From: Pseudoduganella ginsengisoli
GTDB lineage: Bacteria; Pseudomonadota; Gammaproteobacteria; Burkholderiales; Burkholderiaceae_D
NCBI RefSeq assembly: GCF_009720865.1
Contig: NZ_WNLA01000004.1
Coordinates: 186,001 to 250,000, forward strand
Reading direction: 5' to 3'
Length of the DNA: 64,000 nt
A program made the translations under genes and the position numbers. Positions 8,237-17,222 of this stretch are shown in pieces (within the stretch, counting starts at the first letter, position 1; each line of letters starts with the position of its first letter). The notes beneath the pieces were generated by a model. It searched no databases. It was not told the DNA's origin and saw only the letters and a program-made list of their open reading frames with translations.

Positions 8237-8665
8237 TTAAGCTGCATTGGCGGAAGCCTTGGCCATGGTGCGCGCTTCCTGTTCCCGCAATTCCGGCGTG
8301 AATTCCGCACCGAAATCGTCCGGGTCGAACACCTGGCGGATTTCAATGTCGGAATCGCTTTCCATCGGGTTGGGGCAGCGCTTGACCCATTCAATGGCTT
8401 CGTCCAGCGACTTTACCTGAATCAGCCAAAAACCGGCGATCAATTCCTTGGTTTCCGAGAAAGGACCGTCGATGACGGTGCGCTTGGTGCCGGAAAAGTG
8501 CACGCGCGCCCCTTTCGAGCTGGGGTGCAAGCCTTCGCCGGCCAGCATCACGCCCGCGTTGGCCAATTCTTCATTGTACTTGCCCATGGCGGTCAGCAAT
8601 TCTTCGCTGGGCATCTTGCCTGCTTCGGATTCCGGACTGGCTTTAACGATGATCATGAAACGCAT
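8237..8665 (-). CDS. YCII/DGPF-domain protein
   Basis: 142 residues with a single YciI-like domain. It shows MRFMIIVKAS, MLAGEGLHPSSKGARVHFSG, the diagnostic IDGPFSETKELIAGFWLI, and AIEWVKRCPNP. The C-terminus is a charged tail with EIRQVFDPDDFGAEFTPELREQEARTM. It follows the VOC gene by 10 bases and precedes the double YCII gene. Members of this family accompany ECF42-type sigma factors and have been proposed as signal-transducing or enzymatic partners. No activity can be read from the sequence. Confidence 0.88.
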   Translation of the reverse strand: MRFMIIVKASPESEAGKMPSEELLTAMGKYNEELANAGVMLAGEGLHPSSKGARVHFSGTKRTVIDGPFSETKELIAGFWLIQVKSLDEAIEWVKRCPNPMESDSDIEIRQVFDPDDFGAEFTPELREQEARTMAKASANAA

Positions 8666-8675
8666 GGTGGTCTCC

Positions 8676-9152
8676 TTATTGGCCTGGGCAGCCCGGGGTT
8701 TGCTTCATCATTTCTTCCTGCATTTGTTCCGGCGTCATATCGCGCTTGTGCGTGGCAATCGACCACGTGTGGCCAAACGGATCCGTGACCTGGCCATAGC
8801 GGTCGCCCCAGAACATGTCGGCAGGCGGCATTTTTGCCGTGGCGCCTGCTTCGACAGCACGCTTGAACCACGCGTCCACATCGTCCACATACAAGTGCAA
8901 GACGACGGGGGAACCCTTCAATGCTTTCGGGCCCAGGCTGCCCCAGTCGGGAAAATCGTCGACCAGCATGACGACGGCATTGCCGATCTTGATTTGAGCG
9001 TGCATCAGTTTGCCGCCAGGGCCGGGCATGCGGCCCATGTCTTCCGCGCCAAATGCTTTTTTGTAAAACTCGATGGCATCCGCCGCGCCTTCACACACGA
9101 GATGCGGGGTGACAGTAGAGAAACCTGCTGGGATCGGTGCAACTTGAGTCAT
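8676..9152 (-). CDS. VOC-family protein (PhnB/glyoxalase-like)
   Basis: 158 residues. It has the beta-alpha-beta3 module pattern of vicinal-oxygen-chelate proteins: TPHLVCEGAADAIEFYKKAFGAE at the N-terminus and VTDPFGHTWSIATHKRD near the end, with H, E and D candidates for metal binding. It closes with a glutamine/methionine-rich tail (MTPEQMQEEMMKQ). It is the first gene of the VOC-YCII-YCII-ECF sigma operon, so the sigma-dependent promoter is expected in the ~150 bases upstream. The substrate is unknown. Confidence 0.85.
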   Translation of the reverse strand: MTQVAPIPAGFSTVTPHLVCEGAADAIEFYKKAFGAEDMGRMPGPGGKLMHAQIKIGNAVVMLVDDFPDWGSLGPKALKGSPVVLHLYVDDVDAWFKRAVEAGATAKMPPADMFWGDRYGQVTDPFGHTWSIATHKRDMTPEQMQEEMMKQTPGCPGQ

Positions 9153-9310
9153 GACTATCTCCTGAAGTTAAGTAGCAGAGCGTGGTGATAAAGACAAGTC
9201 CGGGCGCTCATACTCACACGACGGATGGCGAAACGCCAGATCGACAAGGCAGAAAAAAAATATTTGTGGTTTTCTTGCGGTTCATGCGTTTGCTGGAAAC
9301 GCACGAATGG

Positions 9311-10675
9311 TCACAGCGCTTTCATTGTGATCTGGAAAACCAGGCCGCCGCCATCGCGGTTTTTCACGGTCAGTTCGGCACCATGGCGCTGCAGCACACG
9401 GTCCACGATGGCCAGCCCCAGGCCGGCGCCATTGGCCTGGCTGCGCGCCGCATCGAGGCGCGTAAACGGTTTCAACAGTTGCGCAATCTGTTCATCCGGT
9501 ACGCCGGCGCCATGGTCTTGCACTTCGATCATGACGCGCTTGAATGCACCCATGCCTTTGACGTCGCAGCGCATGTCGATTTCCGTCACGTCCGTGCCCG
9601 GCGTCTTGCCATAGCGGCGCGCATTTTCCACCAGGTTGTTCAATACCCGTTTCAAATCCGTGCCATTGCCCAGCACGTGCGCCCGCTCATCGATGTGCGT
9701 GGTGATTTTCACGTCCGGCAGCCGCGCGGTTTCATTTGCGGTTTCCTGCAGCAGGGCGGCAATGTCGACATTGACGAAGCTGGATGCTTCCGTCGGCTTC
9801 GCATAATCAAGGAACTGGCCAATGATGGCGTCCATTTGCGCGATATCGGACTGGATGCCGTCGCGCGCTTCCGGCGACAGGTTGGCCATTTCCACTTCCA
9901 GGCCCATGCGGGCCAGCGGCGTGCGCAAGTCGTGGGAAATCCCGGCCAGGATCACGGCGCGGTCCGATTCCACTTGCGCCAGGTCTTCCACCATCTGGTT
10001 GAAGCTGCGGTTTGCCTGCGCGATTTCCGCCGGGCCTTTTTCCGGCAGCGGGTCGGGACGGCGGCCTTCCGCCACGTCGCGCGTGGCCGACGTCAAACGC
10101 GCCAGCGGCCGGTTGATCAGGCTGGAAATGGCGGCCGCACCCAGCAGCGACAGAACGGACACGACACCGGCCCAGCCCAGCCACTGGATACCGGTCAAGC
10201 CGCGCAAGCGTTCGCGCTCCAGCATCAGCCAGTAACTGTCTTCGCCGATATTGAAGCTGACCCAGAAGCCGGGCATGCCATTGACGCTGGACGAAAAGCG
10301 CGTGTGCGGCCCCAGCTTGGCTTTCACCAGGGCTTCGATTTCCGGCATCAGCGCATTGTCGGGCGGCGGCTCCACTTCATCGTCGTCTTCCAGCGTGAAA
10401 ATGCGGATGCCTTCGTTCGACACCAGTTCAAACAATAATTCGCGCCGCAATTCCGGCGCGGAGTGGGTCAGGGCCGCGTGCGTGATGGTGACGACGGATA
10501 TCACCTGGGCGGAAATTTGCTGCACTTGCGGTTCGCGCTGCACCACGCTGATCATGTAGACCCAGGCCGACATTGACAGCGTCGTCAGCACGCCCAGCAG
10601 CAGGAAAGTGCGCCAAAACAGGCCACTTTTGAGGGCGGCCAGTGAAAACAGGCGGGAAAAACGGGATTGCATCAT
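9311..10675 (-). CDS. envZ: Sensor histidine kinase, EnvZ-like
   Basis: 454 residues. A first membrane segment lies at ~20-45, a periplasmic sensor loop at ~46-160, and a second membrane segment at ~165-187. These are followed by a HAMP domain (NRPLARLTSATRDVAEGRRPD), a HisKA domain with H248 in AGISHDLRTPLARM, and a HATPase domain with NLVENARRYG (N box), DHGAGVP and GAGLGLAIV (G boxes). EnvZ-type kinases phosphorylate and dephosphorylate the OmpR partner in response to osmotic or envelope cues. The gene begins 9 bases after ompR and is surely co-transcribed with it. Confidence 0.93.
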   Translation of the reverse strand: MMQSRFSRLFSLAALKSGLFWRTFLLLGVLTTLSMSAWVYMISVVQREPQVQQISAQVISVVTITHAALTHSAPELRRELLFELVSNEGIRIFTLEDDDEVEPPPDNALMPEIEALVKAKLGPHTRFSSSVNGMPGFWVSFNIGEDSYWLMLERERLRGLTGIQWLGWAGVVSVLSLLGAAAISSLINRPLARLTSATRDVAEGRRPDPLPEKGPAEIAQANRSFNQMVEDLAQVESDRAVILAGISHDLRTPLARMGLEVEMANLSPEARDGIQSDIAQMDAIIGQFLDYAKPTEASSFVNVDIAALLQETANETARLPDVKITTHIDERAHVLGNGTDLKRVLNNLVENARRYGKTPGTDVTEIDMRCDVKGMGAFKRVMIEVQDHGAGVPDEQIAQLLKPFTRLDAARSQANGAGLGLAIVDRVLQRHGAELTVKNRDGGGLVFQITMKAL

Positions 10676-10684
10676 GGCCGCCCA

Positions 10685-11443
10685 TTAGCGCGGCTGGCCC
10701 TCCGGAATGAACACGTAGCCCAGGCCCCAGACGGTCTGGATGTACAGTGGGCTCGACGGGTCCGGTTCGATCAATTTGCGCAGGCGGGAAATCTGCACGT
10801 CCAGCGAGCGGTCAAACACTTCATATTCGCGGCCGCGCGCCAGTTCCATCAGTTTTTCACGGGACAGCGGCTGGCGTGCATGGCGGGCAAACACTTTCAG
10901 CACGGAGAATTCACCGGTGGTCAGCGGCACGGTTTCACCGTTTTTCTTCAGCGTGCGCGTGCCCAGGTCCAGCACGAACTGGCCGAATTCAAACGTTTGC
11001 GGGGTTTCCGACGGTGCGCCCGGGATTTCATCCGGCTGTTTGCGGCGCAGCACGGCGCCGATGCGGGCCACCAGTTCGCGCGGATTGAACGGTTTCGGCA
11101 GGTAATCGTCCGCGCCCATTTCCAGGCCGACAATGCGGTCCACGTCTTCGCCTTTGGCGGTCAGCATGATGATCGGCGTCTGGTCGCCGGCGCCGCGCAG
11201 GCGGCGGCAAATCGACAAGCCGTCTTCGCCCGGCAGCATTAAATCCAGCACCAGCAAATCATAACGTTCACGCAGCCACAGCTTGTTCATGGCCGTCGCG
11301 TTTTCCGCTGTGAAGACGTTGAAGCCTTGTTCCGTCAGGTAGCGGCGCAGCAAATCGCGCAGGCGCACGTCGTCGTCGACCACCATGATCTTGGCCTGGT
11401 GGCCCGGGGTGGTGTTGCCTGGTTCGTTGGTATTCGTCATCAT
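10685..11443 (-). CDS. ompR: Response regulator, OmpR-like
   Basis: 252 residues. The receiver domain has the acidic pocket VVDDD (21-25), phospho-acceptor D67 (LLVLDLMLPGEDG), T95 and K117 (LPKPF). The winged-helix DNA-binding domain spans ~145-250 (PLTTGEFSVLKVFARHARQPLSREKL, RSLDVQISRLRKLIEPDP, TVWGLGYVF). It is the first gene of the ompR-envZ operon and is divergent from a small secreted protein gene. The shared upstream region carries TTAC repeats with roughly helical spacing that could be its binding site. Confidence 0.94.
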   Translation of the reverse strand: MMTNTNEPGNTTPGHQAKIMVVDDDVRLRDLLRRYLTEQGFNVFTAENATAMNKLWLRERYDLLVLDLMLPGEDGLSICRRLRGAGDQTPIIMLTAKGEDVDRIVGLEMGADDYLPKPFNPRELVARIGAVLRRKQPDEIPGAPSETPQTFEFGQFVLDLGTRTLKKNGETVPLTTGEFSVLKVFARHARQPLSREKLMELARGREYEVFDRSLDVQISRLRKLIEPDPSSPLYIQTVWGLGYVFIPEGQPR

Positions 11444-11515
11444 GTTCGGGAATTGTGTAAAACGTACTTGCTATGGTAACGTCATATTGGCTTCGAGCAA
11501 ACGTTCGCACCAACC

Positions 11516-11555
11516 CATTACAAATCGTTACAAACTTTACCCTATAAGCATTACC
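11516..11555. promoter_or_regulatory. Possible OmpR-type binding repeats
   Basis: The motif TTAC occurs at 11518, 11528, 11537 and 11551, the first three with 9-10-base spacing, two of them as TTACAAA. Direct half-sites with helical-turn spacing are what OmpR/PhoB-type regulators bind. The site lies between ompR and a divergent small gene, so it could control both. Only the repeat is seen; the binder is inferred. Confidence 0.4.
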
Positions 11556-11615
11556 CTGTACGGCAATTGCCCATACACTGCGAACTAAGGCAGTAGTACA
11601 GACAAAAGGACATCC

Positions 11616-12002
11616 ATGAGCAAGCAATCCCACCATACGAACCAGGCACGGCACGAAACTGTGCGCGTGACCCCGTTCGGCCGCCGTGTCGTGGGAATCG
11701 TTCTTGCTTCCTGCACGTTGCTGGCCACGGCCGTACCCGCCCATGCCTTTGGTCCCGGCGACCGCGAACCACCCCGCCGCGAAGAGCGCGATAACCGCGA
11801 CAATGCCCGCAGCGAGCGCGACCGTGACCGCGACAGCCGCGCGTTCGAACGGGGGGAAGAGCGCCGCCGCATGATGCAGGAATCCGGCAATGCGGAAATG
11901 TCGCGCCGTGTCGACCGCATGACGGCCGATGAGCGCCGCGACTTGCGCCGCCAGATCAATGAAGCGGGCCAGGAAATTTACGTCCGTCCGCAGCGCCGCT
12001 GA
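11616..12002 (+). CDS. Small exported Arg/Glu-rich protein
   Basis: 128 residues. After a basic start, a hydrophobic stretch (VVGIVLASCTLLATAVPAHA) looks like a signal peptide cleaved after AHA near residue 44. The mature part is extremely charged, with many RD/RE/ER pairs (PPRREERDNRDNARSERDRDRD) and a C-terminal helix ADERRDLRRQINEAGQEIYV. The family is not recognised. It is probably periplasmic and largely disordered or helical. It is divergent from ompR-envZ with a shared 172-base control region, which suggests regulation by OmpR. A hairpin with a T-run follows the stop. The ATG has an AAAGGA ribosome binding site. Confidence 0.65.
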   Translation: MSKQSHHTNQARHETVRVTPFGRRVVGIVLASCTLLATAVPAHAFGPGDREPPRREERDNRDNARSERDRDRDSRAFERGEERRRMMQESGNAEMSRRVDRMTADERRDLRRQINEAGQEIYVRPQRR

Positions 12003-12029
12003 CCACGCTCCCTCCCGCCTGATCACTAT

Positions 12030-12064
12030 CCGCCACAGGCTACACTGCCGAGTGGCGGCATTTT
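12030..12064 (+). terminator. Possible terminator after the small exported protein
   Basis: A 7-bp stem (CCGCCAC at 12030-12036 with GTGGCGG at 12052-12058) with a 15-base loop is followed by CATTTT. It lies 28 bases downstream of the stop codon. The loop is long, so strength is uncertain. Confidence 0.4.
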
Positions 12065-12138
12065 CGCCATCGGCGTAGCATTGCTGCATCACTTTTCACC
12101 ATTTCCCATCGGCTTGGCTTATCCGTAATATTTATTCC

Positions 12139-12159
12139 TTGCAAGAATGTTGCTTGCAA
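12139..12159. promoter_or_regulatory. Inverted repeat upstream of the fapA-like operon
   Basis: TTGCAAG (12139-12145) and CTTGCAA (12153-12159) form a perfect 7-bp inverted repeat with a 7-base spacer, about 45 bases before the GTG start of the first FapA-like gene. The symmetry and place fit an operator for a dimeric repressor or activator. No regulator can be named. Confidence 0.35.
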
Positions 12160-12202
12160 TGGATGATATTGGCGCTGGTATTGGCCCGTCAGGAGAATAT
12201 TT

Positions 12203-14149
12203 GTGGTAGACAAAGTAGCTGAAGCCGCCGCGACAGCTTTACCGAATGGCGTATCCTTGCGCCAGGACGGCGTTTACCTGGATGTATCGCTGCCGCCGTC
12301 GCAGCTGGCCGCGTCCGTATCGCAAATGTTTGCCGCCGGCGCTTACCTGGCAGACATTGCCTATCCCGTGTTTATCCGCGCATTGTTCCAGGTGGGGCCG
12401 CCCTTGCCTGAGGGCGCGCCTGGCGATACGTGCGTCAGGGTCGCGTCGTCGGTCCAGAAAATGGACCCGCGCCGGCGGGCCCTGTACCGGGGCTTGAAAA
12501 TGGGGCGCGGACTGGCCGAGTACGTGTTCGAACCCTTGTTTTATGAAGAGCAGGAATTGCCTGATGGCACGATGATTCCAGAAACACCCGTCAAGCTGGA
12601 TTTCGATGAATTCGTGGCCGACATGTGGGGCAAAGGCGTGCGCTATGGCATCGATGAGGCCGCAGTGCGCCACGGCATCAATTCGCCCAAGGGCGACCGG
12701 GTGACGGTGGCGCGCCGGCTCGATCCGGAACCGTCGGTCGATGCGCACGTGGTGGAAGTGTCGCAAGAATTGCACCGCAGCGACGCGCCCCGCACGCGCG
12801 CCGATGGCCGCGTGGATCTGGCGAGCTTCCAGAACCGCTTCCCGCAAATCCGCAAAGGCATGCGCCTGCTGCGCAAAATGCCGGGTGTGCAAGGTGCGCG
12901 GGGGCTGGAAGTCACGGGCACGGTGTTACTGTCGGCGCCGCCGGCCGACCTGGATTTCCGCCGCTGGATCGGTGAAGGCACCAGCATCGACCGGGGCGAG
13001 CAGGGCGAATACCTGATTGCCGACAAGGATGGCTTCCTCGACGTGGACGCCAAGGCAGGCACGATATCCGTGCGCGACAAGATTGTCAGCCGCGAAGGCG
13101 TCAGTGGCCGCACGACGGGCAACCTGGAACTGGCGGGCGCTTTTGAAGAATTCGGCGACGTGCAGGAATTGCGCGACGTGCATGGCAGCGACATCACCAT
13201 CCGTGGCAATGTGTTCGGCAATATCCATTCCAGCGGCGGCGAGATCCTGTTGGGGGGCAATATCGTCGGCGGCAGCGCCATCAATGCCAAGGGCGACATC
13301 AAAGTCAAAGGCGTGGCGTCGAGTTCCACGCTGCACACGAAAGACGGGGAAATTGTCCTCAAGGGGCGGGCGGAGAACTGCGTCCTGATCGGCACCAAAG
13401 TCACCGTGGAAGAAGCGTCGAATTGCGATATCGTTGCCGATGAAGTGCATATCGTGCTGGCGGAAGGCTGCGCCGTGGCGGCGCGCAGCATTGATATCGA
13501 CAGTGCGGGACCGCGCCGCCAGACGGAAATGCTGGTGCTGGTGCACATCCCCGACACCAGCCACCTCGACGCGCAATTGACGGAACTGGAAGGCAAGGTG
13601 GGCGCGCTGGAAGGCTACCGCGCGCAATTCCAGCGGGAAGCGGAACAAATCACGTCCGTGCCGCAAGTGCGCGCCTACATGAATTTGACAGCGCGCCTGC
13701 GCAAAGGCGAGGCAACCTTGACGCCGGAACAGGCGCCGCAGCTGAAGAAAATGGCCGCGCTGGTGGAGCCGCAACTGAAGCAGGTAGGCCAGTTGTTGCA
13801 GAAAATGAAAGCGGCCGAGTCGCAGGTGGCGGTGCGGCGCGCGCAGCTGGCGGAGCTGCGCAAGCAAAAGGACGATCTGGTGGCGCAAGCCCACTGTACA
13901 ATCAAGCTGGTGTCGGGCGACGTCACGGTGCGCAGCCTGGCGCTGGCGCCGGGCGTGCCATCGCCTGCCACGGCGGCGCCCAAAGAAGTGCGCGCATTCC
14001 TGCGCGGTCCGCTGCCTGGCGCCACCCTGATATTTTCCGACAGCACCGGCTCCGTGGATTGCCACGGCATCCAGGCGCTGCAGCCGGTCCAGCCTGCGGA
14101 CGAGGCGGGGCCCGATGCGGATGAGATGGACCAGGCGGAAGAGGAGTAA
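12203..14149 (+). CDS. FapA-family (DUF342) protein, first of a tandem pair
   Basis: 648 residues with a GTG start preceded by AGGAG. An N-terminal helical domain (~1-180) leads into the FapA/DUF342 core at ~260-430. The core is a repetitive glycine-rich beta-helix (KIVSREGVSGRTTGNLELAG, ITIRGNVFGNIHSSGGEILLGGNIVGG, INAKGDIKVKGVA, EASNCDIVADEVHI) resembling bactofilin-like repeats. A coiled coil (~455-560) and a C-terminal tail follow. FapA proteins are cytoplasmic and often linked to flagella, chemotaxis or surface signalling, but their biochemical role is poorly known. The next gene, 3 bases away, is a paralogue, so the two may form a hetero-oligomer. Confidence 0.88.
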   Translation: MVDKVAEAAATALPNGVSLRQDGVYLDVSLPPSQLAASVSQMFAAGAYLADIAYPVFIRALFQVGPPLPEGAPGDTCVRVASSVQKMDPRRRALYRGLKMGRGLAEYVFEPLFYEEQELPDGTMIPETPVKLDFDEFVADMWGKGVRYGIDEAAVRHGINSPKGDRVTVARRLDPEPSVDAHVVEVSQELHRSDAPRTRADGRVDLASFQNRFPQIRKGMRLLRKMPGVQGARGLEVTGTVLLSAPPADLDFRRWIGEGTSIDRGEQGEYLIADKDGFLDVDAKAGTISVRDKIVSREGVSGRTTGNLELAGAFEEFGDVQELRDVHGSDITIRGNVFGNIHSSGGEILLGGNIVGGSAINAKGDIKVKGVASSSTLHTKDGEIVLKGRAENCVLIGTKVTVEEASNCDIVADEVHIVLAEGCAVAARSIDIDSAGPRRQTEMLVLVHIPDTSHLDAQLTELEGKVGALEGYRAQFQREAEQITSVPQVRAYMNLTARLRKGEATLTPEQAPQLKKMAALVEPQLKQVGQLLQKMKAAESQVAVRRAQLAELRKQKDDLVAQAHCTIKLVSGDVTVRSLALAPGVPSPATAAPKEVRAFLRGPLPGATLIFSDSTGSVDCHGIQALQPVQPADEAGPDADEMDQAEEE

Positions 14150-14152
14150 GCG

Positions 14153-16039
14153 GTGGCTGAACAAGTGAAGGCGGTTGTTACGCCCTCCGACGGCGGATTG
14201 CCATCGTCGCTGGTGCAGCGCGAGGATGGCGTGTATTTTCGCGCCGATGCCACGGCGGCAGCCAGCCAGGCCGCCGTCAATCAAGTGTTCCTTGCCAACG
14301 GCTATTTTTCCGGACTCGATTACGCTGTCTTTATCCGCGTACTGTACAACGCCGGCGCGGAATTGCCGCCGTCGCTGAAGGGCAAGGACTTGATCCGCTT
14401 TGCCGACAGCATCCTGCCATTCCATGCGCAGCGGCGCGAATTGTATAAATCCGTGCGCATCATCAATGGCGAAGCGGAATATTATTTCGAGCCGGTTTTC
14501 TTCATGGTGCCCGACATGCCGCCCACGCCGGCGCGCCTGAATTTCGATGAATTCGTCGCGGACATGTGGGTCAAGGGCATCCGTTTCGGCATTGATGCGC
14601 CGGCCGTGAAAGCCACGATCGCCAGCGGCCGCATTACGCGCCTGATCGCCGCGCGCCGCCTGAACGCCACGCCGGGCAGGGACGCCGTGGTGGTGGAAGT
14701 CGCGCAAAACATCCACCGCAGCAATGCGCCGCGCGAAATGTCCAATGGCCGCTTTGATTTGAATACGTTCCAGAACCGCTTTCCGCAAATGCCGCCCAAC
14801 GTGCGGCTGTTGCGCAAGGTGCCCCGCGTGCCGGGGATCCGGGGCTATGAATTGTCCGGCATACCGCTGGAAGCGCCGCAGCCGCGCGATATTGATCTCG
14901 CCGCCATGTGCGGTCCCGGCACGGCTGTCGAAGAAGTCAATGGCGTGGAATTCCTTGTCTCGACGACGGAAGGCTTTTTATCGATCGATGGCAGCAAGCG
15001 CATTTCCATCGGCCCCAAGATCATCAGCCGCGAAGGCGTCAGCGTGCGCACCACGGGCAATTTGCAGCTGACGGGCGAATACGAGGAATTCGGCGAAGTG
15101 CAGGAACAGCGCAGCGTTGATGGCGGCAACATCACGATACATGGCGACGTGTTTGGCAACATCAATTCGCGCGGCGGCATCATCAGCCTGCGGCGCAATC
15201 TGATAGGCGGCGCCGCCATGAATGCCGATGGCGACATTGAAGTCAAAGGCGTCGCGTCAGGCGCCGTGCTGCAAACAAAGCGGGGCGTGGTGACCCTGGG
15301 GCGGGCTGAAAGCTGCATCATCACGGGCACGAAAGTCGTCATCGGCGAAGCGTCGAATTGCGAAATCATGGCTGATGAAGTGGAAATCAAGACTGCCGAA
15401 GGCTGCGCCATCGCCGCGCGCCGCATCGCCATCGGCAGCGCCGGGCCCCGCAAGCAAATTGAAATGCTGCTGTTCCCGCTGGTGCCGGATACGTCCAAGT
15501 ACGACAAGAATATCGCCGAGCTGGAAGAAAAGGCGGCGCGCCATGGCGCGGCGGCTGCGAAGATCAAGGCGGAAATCGAGACGCTGACCAATGCGCCCGA
15601 CGTGCGCAATTACCTGACCCTGGCTACCCGCGTGCGCAAGCAGGAAGTCGTGCTGACGCCGGAGCAGCTGGCGCTGTTCCAGAAAATGGCCGTGCAAGTG
15701 GGGCCGGCGCTGCGCGCGGTCGGCAAGCTGTCGCTGGGTGTCAAGGAAGCGCAGGCCGAACAGGCGAAGGTGCAGGAACAGGCGGCGCAAGTGCGCCAGC
15801 GCAAGCTGGCCGTGATGGGGCAGGGCGCGTGCAAGGTCGATCTGGTGACGGGCGACATGGTGGTGCGGACCATGGAATACAGCCCGGACCATGGCGCCGC
15901 GTATGATCACCCTGCCAGGGAAATCAAGGCCCGGCTGCGCGCGACCGCGCACCGTGCGGCGCCTTTATTCATGGGCAGCGCCGGCACGGTGGACTGGACC
16001 GCTACCGGCGGACTTACTGGTAGCTCCCCGACGTCTTGA
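14153..16039 (+). CDS. FapA-family (DUF342) protein, second of a tandem pair
   Basis: 628 residues with a GTG start and GAGGAG provided by the end of the previous gene, so the pair is translationally coupled. Domain order is the same as in its neighbour: helical N-terminus with NFDEFVADMWVKGIRFGID (compare DFDEFVADMWGKGVRYGID in the first copy), beta-helix core (IISREGVSVRTTGNLQLTG, ITIHGDVFGNINSRGG, EASNCEIMADEVEI), coiled coil (~440-545) and C-terminal domain. Similarity is strongest in the core, consistent with an old duplication. The last 26 bases overlap the convergent HDOD gene. Confidence 0.88.
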   Translation: MAEQVKAVVTPSDGGLPSSLVQREDGVYFRADATAAASQAAVNQVFLANGYFSGLDYAVFIRVLYNAGAELPPSLKGKDLIRFADSILPFHAQRRELYKSVRIINGEAEYYFEPVFFMVPDMPPTPARLNFDEFVADMWVKGIRFGIDAPAVKATIASGRITRLIAARRLNATPGRDAVVVEVAQNIHRSNAPREMSNGRFDLNTFQNRFPQMPPNVRLLRKVPRVPGIRGYELSGIPLEAPQPRDIDLAAMCGPGTAVEEVNGVEFLVSTTEGFLSIDGSKRISIGPKIISREGVSVRTTGNLQLTGEYEEFGEVQEQRSVDGGNITIHGDVFGNINSRGGIISLRRNLIGGAAMNADGDIEVKGVASGAVLQTKRGVVTLGRAESCIITGTKVVIGEASNCEIMADEVEIKTAEGCAIAARRIAIGSAGPRKQIEMLLFPLVPDTSKYDKNIAELEEKAARHGAAAAKIKAEIETLTNAPDVRNYLTLATRVRKQEVVLTPEQLALFQKMAVQVGPALRAVGKLSLGVKEAQAEQAKVQEQAAQVRQRKLAVMGQGACKVDLVTGDMVVRTMEYSPDHGAAYDHPAREIKARLRATAHRAAPLFMGSAGTVDWTATGGLTGSSPTS

Positions 16040-17066
16040 CGATATCCGCGTAGCTGGCTTGCACGCAGTCCGGCAAACCGGCCAGCAACCCCGCATCGTC
16101 CTTCACGGAGACCTTGCCCTGTTCGGCAAGGATTTTTACCTTGCACAGGTATTCCACCTGCGCCAGCAAGCGGCCCATGTCCGACGTGGCGGCGCCTTTG
16201 CGCACGGCCACCTGTTCCGTCAGCGCCTGGCTGACGGCATCGGGGAAGCGCCATTCTTTTGCAATGCCGGAAGAGACCAGCCGCGCCGCCGGTATCAGCC
16301 GTGCCGTGAAGGCAGTGCTGCCCAGCAGCTGGCCATCCTTCGCGCAGCGGTCCATCATGCCCGTTGACACCATCAAGCCCGCATTGAGCACCAGCCCCGC
16401 CAGGAATGCGTCGAGCGGTTCCACATTGAATTCCGGCGCCAGCTTGCGGCACGCATGGGCGCAGCGCTCGGAATGGTCCCAGATGCGCGGCGCGATGCGG
16501 CGCGTATGCGGGCCGGCATTGAAGTCGATAATGGGGCGGAACGCCACGGACGTCACCAGTTGCCTTAAACCTTCCTGGCCGATCACCAGCACGGCGTTTT
16601 GCACGCTGGTGACGGGCTGCCCGGACGCCATGGCTGAACTGTTGGCAAGGCGGATGACTTCCGCCACCATGACGACGTCGCTGGAAATCTTGCGCGCGAT
16701 ATCGGCGCCGGAAAAGGTTTCGCTGCGCAAGCTTTGCAGTAGTTGCGGCACAACGCCGGGCATGCGGCGCATCAAGTCCGCACCGGAATGCTGCGAGCGG
16801 GCGATGCTGTTGATGGATTCCAGCACCCTGGCTTCCGCCGCAGCGCAAGCCGGGTTGTCTTCGCGCCACGCGCCAAACAGCCAGGCGGCAAATGCCGTGT
16901 CGATCCGTTCTTTTTGCTGGTAACTGGGGGCGCTGGCCGTATCCGCTGCAGCGGGAGGCGGTGCATCGGGGAGCGCCACGGCAGGCGGCGTTTCCGCAAC
17001 AGCCGCGCCGGACGGCGCGTCAGGCTGGCTTGCGCCCACGATCATGCGCTTGAGCCACTGGAACAT
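16014..17066 (-). CDS. HDOD-domain signalling protein
   Basis: About 350 residues from the chosen ATG, which has GAAAGG 7 bases upstream; an in-frame TTG 36 bases further up has no such site. After a proline/alanine-rich linker (~10-60), the HDOD domain spans ~110-310 (FSGADIARKISSDVVMVAEVIRLANSSAMASG, SVQNAVLVIGQEGLRQLVTSVA, FNAGPHTRRIAPRIWDHSERCAHACRKLA). HDOD is an inactive relative of HD phosphohydrolases and serves as a protein-interaction module in signalling and motility. Its 3' end overlaps the convergent FapA-like gene, and a cheW-like gene is divergent from it. Confidence 0.85.
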   Translation of the reverse strand: MFQWLKRMIVGASQPDAPSGAAVAETPPAVALPDAPPPAAADTASAPSYQQKERIDTAFAAWLFGAWREDNPACAAAEARVLESINSIARSQHSGADLMRRMPGVVPQLLQSLRSETFSGADIARKISSDVVMVAEVIRLANSSAMASGQPVTSVQNAVLVIGQEGLRQLVTSVAFRPIIDFNAGPHTRRIAPRIWDHSERCAHACRKLAPEFNVEPLDAFLAGLVLNAGLMVSTGMMDRCAKDGQLLGSTAFTARLIPAARLVSSGIAKEWRFPDAVSQALTEQVAVRKGAATSDMGRLLAQVEYLCKVKILAEQGKVSVKDDAGLLAGLPDCVQASYADIVKTSGSYQ

Positions 17067-17222
17067 GGACAGCCTTTCAGTTGGAGGAGGCGGGCGCCGC
17101 AACCCATTGTACCGGCTCTTTGCTCGAATGTAATCGTTCCCACGCCTAGTTGCGCGTAATCAATTTGTTGCAGCTAGGCACGGTTAGCATGGTTCCAACG
17201 CGTGACTCACTGCGAAAGGAAC

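Noticed and set aside
12926-14788. A 620-codon minus-strand frame opposite the FapA-like pair
   Set aside because: It crosses the junction of two coupled plus-strand genes and has no domain; a shadow of codon bias.
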